Positions 1 through 6,288 are shown, numbered from the stretch's first letter. The stretch is DNA of 7,131 nt from Candidatus Bathycorpusculum sp. (GCA_009779045.1 WREZ01000065.1:1-7131), one strand, 5' to 3'. The notes: a model not told the origin generated them from the sequence alone. Numbers and translations: made by a program.

Positions 1-55
1 AATTCTCATCACTTAATTTTAAGGCTTTTTCATACCTATCCAAACTACCAAACAC
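1..55 (-). CDS. N-terminal fragment of a TPR-like protein, cut by the window edge
   Basis: An open frame runs leftward off the window from a GTG codon at 55-53 and reads MFGSLDRYEKALKLSDEN. The stretch YEKALKLSDEN resembles the second helix and turn of a tetratricopeptide repeat (consensus like A..YEKALELDPDN), so a TPR protein used in protein-protein contacts is a reasonable guess. The start is supported by GAGGG on the minus strand (68-64), 8 nt before GTG, by an in-frame TAA two codons upstream, and by a palindromic TATA box at 95-106. Only 18 codons are visible, so the family is tentative. It follows pheT on the same strand, but with about 140 bases and its own promoter between them, so it is probably a separate transcription unit. 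Confidence 0.5.
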   Translation of the reverse strand, partial: MFGSLDRYEKALKLSDEN

Positions 56-94
56 AGATTAAACCCTCTTTAAACAAAACAAGCACAACCCAAC

Positions 95-106
95 TATTTA
101 TAAATA
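95..106 (-). promoter_or_regulatory. Palindromic TATA box, probably for the leftward TPR-like gene
   Basis: TATTTATAAATA is a perfect 12-bp palindrome and a good match to an archaeal TATA box. On the minus strand it lies about 40-50 nt before the GTG at 55, which gives a predicted start site near 75 and a short leader carrying GAGGG. Because it is palindromic it could also fire rightward. The + strand has GAGGAGG at 109-115 just after it, but no worthwhile rightward reading frame follows, so the leftward use is preferred. Confidence 0.5.
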
Positions 107-194
107 CCGAGGAGGTCTATTGTGTTTACATTGGTAACTTGTAGGGTGTGTTAGTTTTTTTGGTTTGTATGTGTGTTTGTTTTGTTTTGTAGTG

Positions 195-1988
195 TTATTG
201 TTGTAGTTTTTTGTTTATGATTTTTTGTAGGTTGATTTCGAATGCGGCTGCGGGGTTTTCTAGTTTCCAGTTTTCTAGTATTTGGGGGTTGATTTCGCCT
301 ATGATTCCTATTTCTTGGTTCTCATCATCATCATCATCATCGTTGTCTATGGTGATTTTGCCTGTTCTGCCTTCTATGTATGTTGGGTGTGTGGTTGGTT
401 TTATTTTGTATTGTATTCCTAGGTTGGTTAGGAGGCTGTTTATGTTGGATTTGATTTCGCTAAAGTTTGCGTTTGGGTGTGTTGTTATGGCTGCTAGGTG
501 TTCGTTTTCTTGTATTTTGTTTTCGTGTGTTGGGTTGGGTTGGGTTGTTTTGCCTTGTTCGTAGATTTTTTGTGGGAATTCTACGGATTGGTTGTTGCTT
601 AAGAATTCTATTAGGCCGGGTAGGAGTGTGTTGCGTATGCAGGTCATGGTTGTAATTTTAGGATTACTTATCTCTATGCAGTCTACCTGCTGTTGTTGCT
701 GTTGTGGTTGTTGATGGTTGGTGGTGTTTGTTTTGTTGTTTAGTGTGTCTTTGTTTGTTAGTGTGGTGTTTAGTGTTTCTTGGTATCCTAGGCCTATCAT
801 TAGGTCGCGTGTGTGGTTTATTATGTGTTGGTCGGGTTTTGCTTTGCCTCTGGTGGGTAGTTCGTGCCAGTTTGGAGTTATGTTGTTGTATCCATAGGCG
901 ATTGCTATGTCCTCTATTAGGTCTACTTGGTGCATTATGTCTGTACGGTAGCAGGGTATGCATACTTCAACTTCATTTTCACTATCTCCTACATCTGCTA
1001 TGGTTGTTGTGGTTTTTTGTGTGTTAAATCCTGCGGTTTGTAGTAGTTCTATTATGTGTTTTTTGGTTAGGTTTAGTCCTAAGAGTTTGTTTGTGTATTT
1101 TATGTTTAATTGCATGTGTTTGTTGTTAAAGTTAGGTGTGGTTTCTTGTGTTTGGGTGTTGTTGTAGTTAGAGTTGTCTGGGTAGTGGATAATAGTTGTG
1201 TATGGTTTGCCGTCTCTTTCAATTAGCATGGTTGTAACAAGATTTAGTGTGTTTAGGACGGTTTTGTGTGAGGTGCCTGTGACTTCTATTAAGAGGTTTT
1301 TGGAGTTTGTGGTTACTTTGCCTAAATCGTTAGAGTTTATAATAGGTGGAAAAGATAAAATTTGGCCGTCAGCGTCAAATAGCATAGGATATGCTGTGTG
1401 GTTTTTTACTATGTGGCCGTATTCGTTGCCTTTTGGGTGTTTTTCTAAGACCTCATTTAAAGTCATTTTTTCTGTAAACCCTAAGGGTACAAATGTTACC
1501 TCTTCGGGTTTAACTGTTGTGTATTCAATAGGCTGTTTAATTAAGTCTAAATTGTATATGCCTATGCTAGCTTTTCGGCGGTTGCGGCCATATGTTTGGT
1601 CTAGTTTTTCTTGTAAATGCATTAATCCACAAATAACCTCATCTGAAAGCTTTACCTCTTTAACAACAGCACACGCAATAAAGGGTCGTATGTCATAGAG
1701 TTCCCTGCTAACAAACACTTCCACACCTGACGCGGTAGCACTGTACTGTTTTATACCCTTTCTTTTACCTATAAATCCCTGTAACGCACGTGTTAACCCC
1801 TCTACACACCAAAGATCCGGACGGTTAGTGTCTTTAAACTCAACATTTACCGTTTCATCTTGCTTATTGTAACCCTTAACTTCCGCCTTAACATAAGCTA
1901 ATAACTCATCTAACTTTTCCATATCTCCCTCAAACTTTACCTGTAGAAGACTTTCAAACTCTTTATAATCTATATCAATTGTCGGCAT
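195..1988 (-). CDS. pheT: Phenylalanyl-tRNA synthetase beta subunit, archaeal type
   Basis: This is the beta chain of the cytoplasmic alpha2-beta2 enzyme that attaches phenylalanine to tRNA-Phe; its B3/B4 domain edits Tyr-tRNA-Phe. The 597 residues follow the archaeal order. The N-terminal part contains NRPDLWCVEGLTRAL (about 55-69). The B3/B4 editing domain spans about 95-258. The B5 domain (about 293-370) contains CYRTDIMHQVDLIEDIAIAYGY. The catalytic-core-like domain runs from about 385 to the end and has LLPGLIEFLSNN, EFPQKIYEQGK, HPTYIEGR and IGEINPQILENW. The start ATG directly abuts the pheS TAG, with AGGTGA inside the end of pheS (7 nt spacing), so translation is probably coupled. The protein is some 40-50 residues longer than usual. 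Extra residues include a Gln tract (426-434) and six Asp (550-555), both where relatives have loops. From about residue 265 on, the sense strand becomes strongly A+C-rich and the protein rich in Asn, Thr and Gln, although the family motifs persist. Confidence 0.97.
   Translation of the reverse strand: MPTIDIDYKEFESLLQVKFEGDMEKLDELLAYVKAEVKGYNKQDETVNVEFKDTNRPDLWCVEGLTRALQGFIGKRKGIKQYSATASGVEVFVSRELYDIRPFIACAVVKEVKLSDEVICGLMHLQEKLDQTYGRNRRKASIGIYNLDLIKQPIEYTTVKPEEVTFVPLGFTEKMTLNEVLEKHPKGNEYGHIVKNHTAYPMLFDADGQILSFPPIINSNDLGKVTTNSKNLLIEVTGTSHKTVLNTLNLVTTMLIERDGKPYTTIIHYPDNSNYNNTQTQETTPNFNNKHMQLNIKYTNKLLGLNLTKKHIIELLQTAGFNTQKTTTTIADVGDSENEVEVCIPCYRTDIMHQVDLIEDIAIAYGYNNITPNWHELPTRGKAKPDQHIINHTRDLMIGLGYQETLNTTLTNKDTLNNKTNTTNHQQPQQQQQQVDCIEISNPKITTMTCIRNTLLPGLIEFLSNNQSVEFPQKIYEQGKTTQPNPTHENKIQENEHLAAITTHPNANFSEIKSNINSLLTNLGIQYKIKPTTHPTYIEGRTGKITIDNDDDDDDENQEIGIIGEINPQILENWKLENPAAAFEINLQKIINKKLQQ
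324..341 (-). repeat. Trinucleotide repeat (GAT)6 inside pheT
   Basis: Six uninterrupted GAT codons (ATC on the + strand) encode Asp550-555 of PheT. The run sits in the turn between the strand GKITIDN and the conserved IGIIGE strand, where relatives usually have only a residue or two, so it probably lengthens a surface loop. A pure trinucleotide run is prone to slippage, but gains or losses of units keep the frame. Confidence 0.9.
687..713 (-). repeat. Glutamine tract in pheT (QQPQQQQQQ)
   Basis: Residues 426-434 of PheT are eight Gln interrupted by one Pro, encoded by mixed CAA and CAG codons rather than one pure repeat. The tract extends an Asn/Thr-rich insertion (about 412-434) between the conserved elements GYQETLNTTLTN and CIEISNP of the core-like domain, where family members normally have a short acidic connector. 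Mixed codons suggest an older expansion than the GAT run. Confidence 0.85.
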
Positions 1989-3530
1989 CTATGGTGTCAC
2001 CTGCTTTTTTCTTAACCAATCTAAATCAGAACTAAATATCATTCTAATATCATCTATACCTGAATGCATCATAAACAAACGATCAACACCCAAACCCCAC
2101 GCAATAACAGGCACATCTACACCTAAAGGCTTTGTAACCTCAGGCCGAAAAATCCCTGACCCCCCAAACTCTATCCACCCATAACCCTCCTTATACGCAC
2201 TTAACTCTACACTAGGCTCTGTAAAAGGAAAATAATCCGGCTTAAACCGCACCTTACTAGCCCCCGCTATTTCCATAGCAAACCTACCTAACACACCTAA
2301 AAGATCTCTAAGATTCAAATCAGGATCAACAATTATCCCCTCAACCTGATTAAACTCTGACAAATGCGTACGATCAACCACCTCCGGCCTATAAACACGA
2401 GCAATAGAGAAATACTTACCCGGCACCCGCAACTCTTTACTACACAACATACGCGCACTCAAACAAGTACCATGACCACGCAAAATAAGCCGCTTAGCAG
2501 CATCAAACGAATACTTATAACCCCAACCCGAAGAACCCGACTCCCCACCATTCTCATGCGTCTGCTTAACACGCTCAACAAACTCCTGATAACCACTAAT
2601 ATCCCCACATACGGGCTCCTTAAGATAATAAATATCACTTACCTCACGCGCCGGATGATCCTGAGGTATATTAAGCGCATCAAAATTAAACAAACACGAC
2701 TCCACACCCGTACCCGACATCTCCTCAAAACCCAAAGTAACCATTTTCTCTCTAACTTGGTCAAGAAAACTCAAATACGGATGCTTCTTACCCGGCCACG
2801 AATTAGCAACAGGCGCCTCTATATTATACCTCTGCAACTTTACAGAACGCCACTTACCCGTAATAATAAGCTCAGGCGACAACTGCGTAACCTCAGACTC
2901 CACCAATTTACCCTCCAAAAGCGCAACCCTACCCGCCTCAGTAATCTCAAGAAAACGAGACGTCTTAAGCTCAACAACAACCAACTTACGCTTCTTAAGC
3001 TGCTCAGCAGCCCCCCTCAAAGACTCATCTAAACCATCAAACAAACCCTGATCACTATCATTGCTATTAACTAACAATTTTAAAAGAGCCTCATCACACC
3101 CCTCAGAAACAGACAAACTAGAAAGCAACTCCTCAGAAAGCACTACAACATTACTTTGACCCGAAAAAGTCGCCCACTTTTTACGAAGAACCCAACCCAA
3201 CGCAATCTGAACAAACTCCGACTGTAAACCAGCCCTCTCAGCCGCCACCCTCAAATCCGCAGACCCACCCAACTCCGCAACCGCTAAAACAAGCTTACGC
3301 TCAGGCAAACCACTCTTAGCATACACTCTACCCTCATCAGTTAACTTGATAACATTTTGCGTCACAGCATAAATATTTAACAACGACTGCTCCTGCAAAG
3401 TTAACGCATTACGCATAACAGCCGCATCAGACAAATTAGACACAACAACTAACCTATCAACAGACACCTTACCACCATTCTCTTCTAAACCTAACAAAAC
3501 CTGACGCTCCTGCAAACGCAACTCAACCAT
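1989..3530 (-). CDS. pheS: Phenylalanyl-tRNA synthetase alpha subunit, archaeal type
   Basis: This is the catalytic class II chain that activates phenylalanine with ATP and transfers it to tRNA-Phe. Numbering is from the TTG at 3548. The N-terminal ~230 residues are winged-helix-like modules typical of archaeal and eukaryotic PheS. The core holds DHPAREVSDIYYL (297-309), LRGHGTCLSARML (356-368), motif 2 as FSIARVYRPEVVDRTHLSEFNQVEG (380-404), the Phe pocket KPDYFPFTEPSVEL (436-449), and motif 3 as GLGVDRL (485-491). All key elements are present. The ATG at 3530 is preferred as start: GAGG lies 12 nt upstream, the TATA-like box gives a ~30-nt leader, and MVELRLQERQVLLGL matches the usual beginning. 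An ATG at 3542 and a TTG at 3548 are alternatives that add 4 or 6 residues. The sense strand is G+T-rich, opposite to the 3' half of pheT. Confidence 0.97.
   Translation of the reverse strand: MVELRLQERQVLLGLEENGGKVSVDRLVVVSNLSDAAVMRNALTLQEQSLLNIYAVTQNVIKLTDEGRVYAKSGLPERKLVLAVAELGGSADLRVAAERAGLQSEFVQIALGWVLRKKWATFSGQSNVVVLSEELLSSLSVSEGCDEALLKLLVNSNDSDQGLFDGLDESLRGAAEQLKKRKLVVVELKTSRFLEITEAGRVALLEGKLVESEVTQLSPELIITGKWRSVKLQRYNIEAPVANSWPGKKHPYLSFLDQVREKMVTLGFEEMSGTGVESCLFNFDALNIPQDHPAREVSDIYYLKEPVCGDISGYQEFVERVKQTHENGGESGSSGWGYKYSFDAAKRLILRGHGTCLSARMLCSKELRVPGKYFSIARVYRPEVVDRTHLSEFNQVEGIIVDPDLNLRDLLGVLGRFAMEIAGASKVRFKPDYFPFTEPSVELSAYKEGYGWIEFGGSGIFRPEVTKPLGVDVPVIAWGLGVDRLFMMHSGIDDIRMIFSSDLDWLRKKQVTP
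1997..2002 (-). promoter_or_regulatory. Ribosome binding site for pheT inside the pheS 3' end
   Basis: The minus strand reads AGGTGACACCATAG before the pheT ATG. AGGTGA matches the anti-Shine-Dalgarno sequence with 8 nt between it and the start codon. It lies within the last pheS codons, and the pheS TAG abuts the pheT ATG, an arrangement that favours equal output of the two subunits. Confidence 0.75.
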
Positions 3531-3566
3531 ATATCGCAACATCCTCAAACTTTACTAATTAACAAT

Positions 3567-3598
3567 AGCATACTCTCAGGTCACAAATAAAGTATGCT
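3567..3598 (-). promoter_or_regulatory. pheS promoter: TATA-like box enclosed by an inverted repeat
   Basis: AGCATACT (3567-3574) and AGTATGCT (3591-3598) form a perfect 8-bp inverted repeat with a 16-nt spacer. Within it the minus strand reads CTTTATTTG (about 3584-3592), a TATA-like element. A start site near 3560 would give a leader of about 30 nt to the ATG at 3530. Arms flanking the TATA box would suit a repressor that blocks TBP/TFB, but no regulator is known here; the dyad is seen and its function is inferred. Confidence 0.45.
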
Positions 3599-3621
3599 GA
3601 CTTACACTAAAGTAACAAGAT

Positions 3622-3649
3622 AAAAAAAAGACTAAAATGCCTTTTTTAG
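3622..3649 (-). terminator. Hairpin plus T8, possible leftward terminator
   Basis: On the minus strand CTAAAA and TTTTAG (6-bp arms, 6-nt loop) are followed after two bases by eight T. The stem is entirely weak base pairs apart from one C-G, but archaeal termination relies chiefly on the T-tract. It would end transcripts coming leftward from the regulator gene at 4048-5526, or from the possible small ORF at 3859-4029, before the pheS promoter. Confidence 0.4.
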
Positions 3650-3666
3650 ACGGCACAAACAAATAA

Positions 3667-3873
3667 ACCCTAAACTTTTTCATTTTCACTACTGAAACTT
3701 ATACTACTAATTACATTCATCAAACCGATGGAGTAGATGGGTTTACAAGTGGAGGTGTGTTGGGGCAGCAAACTTTGTGTATGTATGATATTAATGCGCA
3801 AAATGAGGCGGTGGGTGGTGTGTTAGCACAGTTTAGTAACCTAAAAACCTGTGCACAGCTAAAATATACATGA
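3667..3873 (+). pseudogene. Open fragment without a start codon, likely gene remnant
   Basis: A 68-codon frame opens after a TAA at 3664 and ends at TGA (3871-3873). There is no ATG before codon 39 and no usable ribosome binding site. The reading from 3727, DGVDGFTSGGVLGQQTL followed by CMYDINAQNEAVGGVLAQF, has the balanced, Gly/Val/Gln-containing character of a real protein end. I do not recognise the family. The most likely explanation is the 3' remnant of a gene whose front has been lost. It has no apparent partner on either side, and a chance open frame remains possible. Confidence 0.3.
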
Positions 3874-4029
3874 TAGTTCCAGCGTTAATGTACTTTTACT
3901 GTACAGCAGTTGAGCAGACACAATACACATCTGAGCAGGACCAAACATAGGACAAGAAGTACCAAGCGTCAAATATGGCCCACATGGGCAAGGGATAATG
4001 TGAACCAAACATAGGTTCCAACAACACAT
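3859..4029 (-). CDS. Possible small cysteine-rich protein, 56 residues
   Basis: An ATG at 4029-4027, 18 nt after the stop of the upstream regulator gene, opens a 56-codon frame ending in TAG at 3861-3859. The product has eight Cys, including MCCWNLC at the start and PCPCGPY at about 19-25, but no recognisable metal-binding spacing beyond CxC. No ribosome binding site precedes the ATG, so expression would need read-through or coupling from the upstream gene. The + strand of the same segment also gives protein-like but interrupted readings, which weakens the case. A non-coding segment or a decayed element is an equal alternative. Confidence 0.25.
   Translation of the reverse strand: MCCWNLCLVHIIPCPCGPYLTLGTSCPMFGPAQMCIVSAQLLYSKSTLTLELSCIF
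3940..4015. repeat. 12-bp direct repeat ACCAAACATAGG, two copies
   Basis: Perfect copies lie at 3940-3951 and 4004-4015, 64 bp apart, which is not a multiple of three. The second copy is part of a small hairpin, GAACC (4002-4006) with GGTTC (4014-4018) and a 7-nt loop AAACATA. Between the copies there is also a short dyad, GCCCA/TGGGC, at about 3978-3989. No function is known; it could be structural RNA or a remnant of a repeat element. Confidence 0.6.
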
Positions 4030-4047
4030 TTATCTGGTCTTTTTGAT

Positions 4048-5526
4048 TTAACGCCCTAAAACAATCCATGTTCCATTCTTTCTTGAACCAGACCGACGAA
4101 TGATGTTTTTGCCTTTTAACGATTTCAGCCGCCCCTCTACAACACGTTCAGTGACATTTAATTCTTCAGCTATTTGTTTAATAGTTATGGAATTATTGTC
4201 TATGATTAATTTAACTATTTTATCCTGTTGTATGGCCCTAACTTCACTAGTACCTGTAACATACAACACAGACTTATTATTGCTGTTATTAGTGTCTGGT
4301 GTATCGCGTGTTATTGTAACGGGCGTGGGTTCATTTAATCCATAAGCTAACCCATATTTTATTCCACCGTTTATTCCACCGTTTATTCCACCGTTTATTG
4401 TGCCATTATTGTCGGCATAATTTTTATCGCGTTTAAATTCAACTTCAAAAAAACCCTGATCATTCTTAAAAACAGGTTTAGATTTGCCATCTTTTTTACA
4501 CTCTTTTATTATCTTACTTATACCACGTCCCAAGGTTTCTATTTGACCACTACGATAAAAAACATTAGTAATAAGGGGATTATGAGGATAAGACCTGTGA
4601 GCATTTAAAAGTTTTTTAAAACTTACATGTTCAGGCAATTTAGCTCTATTTACAATAATCAATTTATTTTCATACACACGAATAGAAATAGCTGTAAAAC
4701 ATGAATAATCATTATGGACAATAGCATTTAAAACCGCTTCCCGCATAGCTTCTCGTGGAACAAAATAATCTTCAATCCGCTGAATCCCCTCATAACGAAT
4801 AAATCCCTTTAAATATTTGGTGTAAAGCAGGTCAAGAATTTTATCTGCCATTTCAATAAGTGCACCATGAACCTCGTCTTGATAGTGTATTTCAATATCG
4901 TCATCATCAAAAAATATTATTCTAACAAAAGCGTTAGTTACATATTTTTCAGGGTCTTTTCCAAAACATAAGGCTGCTGCACGTTTTATAGATGTTCCAT
5001 TTTTTAATTTGAGGTTTTCAAGTAAAACGTCATTGTTTATAAGGTCTAAATCTTCTTTTTGTGAACGCTTGCTTTGTATTGCTTTTTTACGAAATGTTTC
5101 AAAAGCAGATTTAGCTAAATCGTTAACAGAAATATTGGAGCCAATTAGTTCGTCCCAAGTTTTTCCTTGTGTTTGAAGTATAAAATCTATTAATTCGTTA
5201 CCTTTTACTTCAAGAGTATTGGCACCTGATCGTTTGTAAAATTTACCGTTATAATCAATTGGCGTTTTTTGTTTTGTTACTGTTATAGAAATATAGTTTT
5301 TTTCACCGTTTGTGTGATGTTGTGCTTCCACATTTATTGCTAATGTGTCATAAATTGTTTTTGGGATTACAGTAAGTAGTTCTTTTGCGTTAGGTAATCC
5401 GATAATTTCGCCCTTGTCGTTTTTTCCAATTTCAAGCGTACCGCCGTTTGTGTTGGCAAATGCGCAAATGGTTCTGAGAAATTTATTGTCCCATGATGAT
5501 TTTAATTCAAGGGTGTTATGTTCCAT
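4048..5526 (-). CDS. AlbA_2 (Schlafen-fold) / GHKL-ATPase-like / winged-helix regulator
   Basis: This 492-residue protein has the three-part plan of the COG2865 predicted regulators. An AlbA_2 (Schlafen-fold) nucleic-acid-binding domain fills about 5-120, with LELKSSW, ICAFANTNGGTLEIGKND (20-37) and FYKRSGANT (97-105). An HATPase_c_4-type domain covers about 180-365, with PREAMREAVLNAIVHNDYS (257-275) and TLGRGISKII (331-340). A winged helix covers about 432-490 (IKQIAEELNVTERVVEGRLKSL). A Gly/Asn-rich linker with three NGGI repeats (378-389) joins the last two. The family is thought to bind DNA and nucleotide as a transcriptional regulator; some Schlafen-fold proteins are tied to phage defence, which is not shown here. 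The ATG at 5526 has no ribosome binding site, so a very short leader or leaderless start is likely. It is divergent from the membrane coiled-coil gene at 5726 and may control the shared promoter region (inference). Confidence 0.9.
   Translation of the reverse strand: MEHNTLELKSSWDNKFLRTICAFANTNGGTLEIGKNDKGEIIGLPNAKELLTVIPKTIYDTLAINVEAQHHTNGEKNYISITVTKQKTPIDYNGKFYKRSGANTLEVKGNELIDFILQTQGKTWDELIGSNISVNDLAKSAFETFRKKAIQSKRSQKEDLDLINNDVLLENLKLKNGTSIKRAAALCFGKDPEKYVTNAFVRIIFFDDDDIEIHYQDEVHGALIEMADKILDLLYTKYLKGFIRYEGIQRIEDYFVPREAMREAVLNAIVHNDYSCFTAISIRVYENKLIIVNRAKLPEHVSFKKLLNAHRSYPHNPLITNVFYRSGQIETLGRGISKIIKECKKDGKSKPVFKNDQGFFEVEFKRDKNYADNNGTINGGINGGINGGIKYGLAYGLNEPTPVTITRDTPDTNNSNNKSVLYVTGTSEVRAIQQDKIVKLIIDNNSITIKQIAEELNVTERVVEGRLKSLKGKNIIRRSGSRKNGTWIVLGR
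4361..4396 (-). repeat. Three perfect 12-bp tandem units in the regulator linker
   Basis: ATTCCACCGTTT (+ strand) repeats three times without change, encoding successive NGGI units between the ATPase-like and winged-helix domains. Gly/Asn linkers of this type recur in COG2865-like proteins. Identical DNA units point to recent slippage or selection for length; a change of unit number alters only linker length and keeps the frame. Confidence 0.85.
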
Positions 5527-5540
5527 GGATAGACACTGTT

Positions 5541-5582
5541 TTTAGTTTATGGTATTTTAGTTTATTTTATGGTATTATAATA
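5541..5582 (-). promoter_or_regulatory. AT-rich promoter region of the regulator gene, with direct repeats
   Basis: TTTAGTTTATGGTATT (5541-5556) recurs as a copy with five extra bases (5556-5576), overlapping by one base. A palindromic TATTATAATA follows at 5573-5582. That box lies about 50 nt before the ATG at 5526 and could place the start near 5550. A box within the repeats would give a leaderless message. Which one is used cannot be decided from sequence. Confidence 0.4.
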
Positions 5583-5600
5583 TTTTAATGTATTTTAGCC

Positions 5601-5648
5601 GGTGGTGTGTTCTTTTTGCTTCTTTTTTACAAACAGAGTGACACCACC
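5601..5648. promoter_or_regulatory. Inverted repeat GGTGGTGT / ACACCACC between divergent genes
   Basis: Perfect 8-bp arms at 5601-5608 and 5641-5648 are separated by 32 bp of T-rich sequence. They are GC-rich islands in an AT-rich intergenic region and lie between the promoters of the regulator (leftward) and the membrane protein (rightward), the usual place for an operator. A + strand hairpin followed by TTTTT (5651-5655) is an alternative reading, but the loop is large. Confidence 0.4.
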
Positions 5649-5659
5649 AGTTTTTCATG

Positions 5660-5718
5660 TAATATAATGTTTGCCTCTTGTGGCGTTACAAAGTTTTTAA
5701 ACACGTGAATTGAGGTGA
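5660..5718 (+). promoter_or_regulatory. TATA-like box and strong ribosome binding site for the membrane coiled-coil gene
   Basis: TAATATAAT at 5660-5668 fits a TATA box, with a predicted start near 5690. GAGGTGA at 5712-5718 is a near-ideal Shine-Dalgarno sequence, 7 nt before the ATG at 5726, and fixes that start. This is the best ribosome binding site of an isolated gene in the window and contrasts with the regulator gene, which has none. Confidence 0.65.
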
Positions 5719-5725
5719 AAATTTT

Positions 5726-6265
5726 ATGGAAAAAACGATAAGTATGTTGGTAACTGTGAAATATGTTGTTTGTGCTCTTTTCGCTTTAGGCATGGCTGTT
5801 GCAGTTATGGTTCCTGTGGTGCCCAGGTACAGTAAAGTTCTTGTTCCTGCGGCTGGTTTTTTGATTTTTGCTTCTACTATGGTTCTAGTTTTTTGGCAGA
5901 CTTCTCTTAACGCTTTTAACGTTAAACAACTTGAATTGTTTGGTGAGCGTCAGAAGAAAATGCAGAAGGCTATTGAGGACATTGAGGCTGATGTTGAAGA
6001 GGTGGAAGAGGATGTGGGTGAGTTTAAGGCTGATGTTGAAGAGTTTGAGGTGAAGGTAGAGGGTATACTTGAGGCCGTTAAAGATATTGAAGAACAATTA
6101 GCCAACATAGCACCTGACACTGAACCTAAAGAAGCGGCTAAAGAGGACGACGAAGAAAAAAGTAGGTATGTCCAAGTTAACTTTGGATCAGTTGTTACCG
6201 GTTTTCAAATAACCCATTTTTTACTTTATGAAGCCTATTTTTTGAACAGCATTATGGGGACATAA
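5726..6265 (+). CDS. Two-helix membrane protein with a long acidic coiled coil
   Basis: No family is recognised. Of 179 residues, two hydrophobic segments (about 10-33 and 38-58) form a helical hairpin with a short basic turn (PRYSK), so the protein sits in the cell membrane. From 79 to 128 hydrophobic residues recur with unbroken 3-4 spacing (M79, I83, I86, V90, V93, V97, F100, V104, F107, V111, I114, V118, I121, L125, I128), and the other positions are mostly Glu and Asp. This predicts a parallel oligomeric coiled coil of about 7 nm. A disordered acidic stretch (129-145) and a less charged tail with an aromatic, hydrophobic end (158-176) follow. The start is set by GAGGTGA. It is divergent from the regulator at 5526 and convergent with the gene at 6319. 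A role in membrane scaffolding or sensing is possible but unproven. Confidence 0.75.
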   Translation: MEKTISMLVTVKYVVCALFALGMAVAVMVPVVPRYSKVLVPAAGFLIFASTMVLVFWQTSLNAFNVKQLELFGERQKKMQKAIEDIEADVEEVEEDVGEFKADVEEFEVKVEGILEAVKDIEEQLANIAPDTEPKEAAKEDDEEKSRYVQVNFGSVVTGFQITHFLLYEAYFLNSIMGT

Positions 6266-6288
6266 AACTCATGTCACATCACATACGA

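Larger units (their letters stand above)
3531..4047. other. Gene-poor interval between pheS and the regulator gene
   Basis: About 500 bases without a confident gene. In order it holds the pheS leader and promoter dyad, the hairpin with T8, the + strand open fragment to 3873, and the segment 3859-4029 with a possible small leftward ORF and the 12-bp direct repeat. No tRNA-like cloverleaf, insertion-sequence ends or CRISPR-type repeats were seen. Confidence 0.6.

Noticed and set aside
116..153. GTG or TTG after GAGGAGG at 109-115 as the start of a rightward gene
   Set aside because: The frame from GTG at 122 stops after ten codons, and the other frames close quickly.
704..1027. Long rightward open frame opposite pheT, rich in Leu, Cys and Trp
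   Set aside because: It is the shadow of the A+C-rich half of pheT. Its composition follows the G+T-rich strand and it has no ribosome binding site or recognisable motif.
2364..3032. 222-codon rightward open frame opposite pheS
   Set aside because: Its Thr/Arg/Leu/Asn-heavy product reflects the A+C-rich complement of pheS, whose sense reading contains all class II motifs.
3549..4047. Structured RNA gene (tRNA, RNase P, SRP RNA) in the gene-poor interval
   Set aside because: No cloverleaf arms, TTC-type T-loop or other recognisable conserved RNA core was found; only short isolated hairpins are present.
4361..4396. CRISPR-like repeat array
   Set aside because: The units are 12 bp, contiguous without spacers, and in frame inside a coding region.
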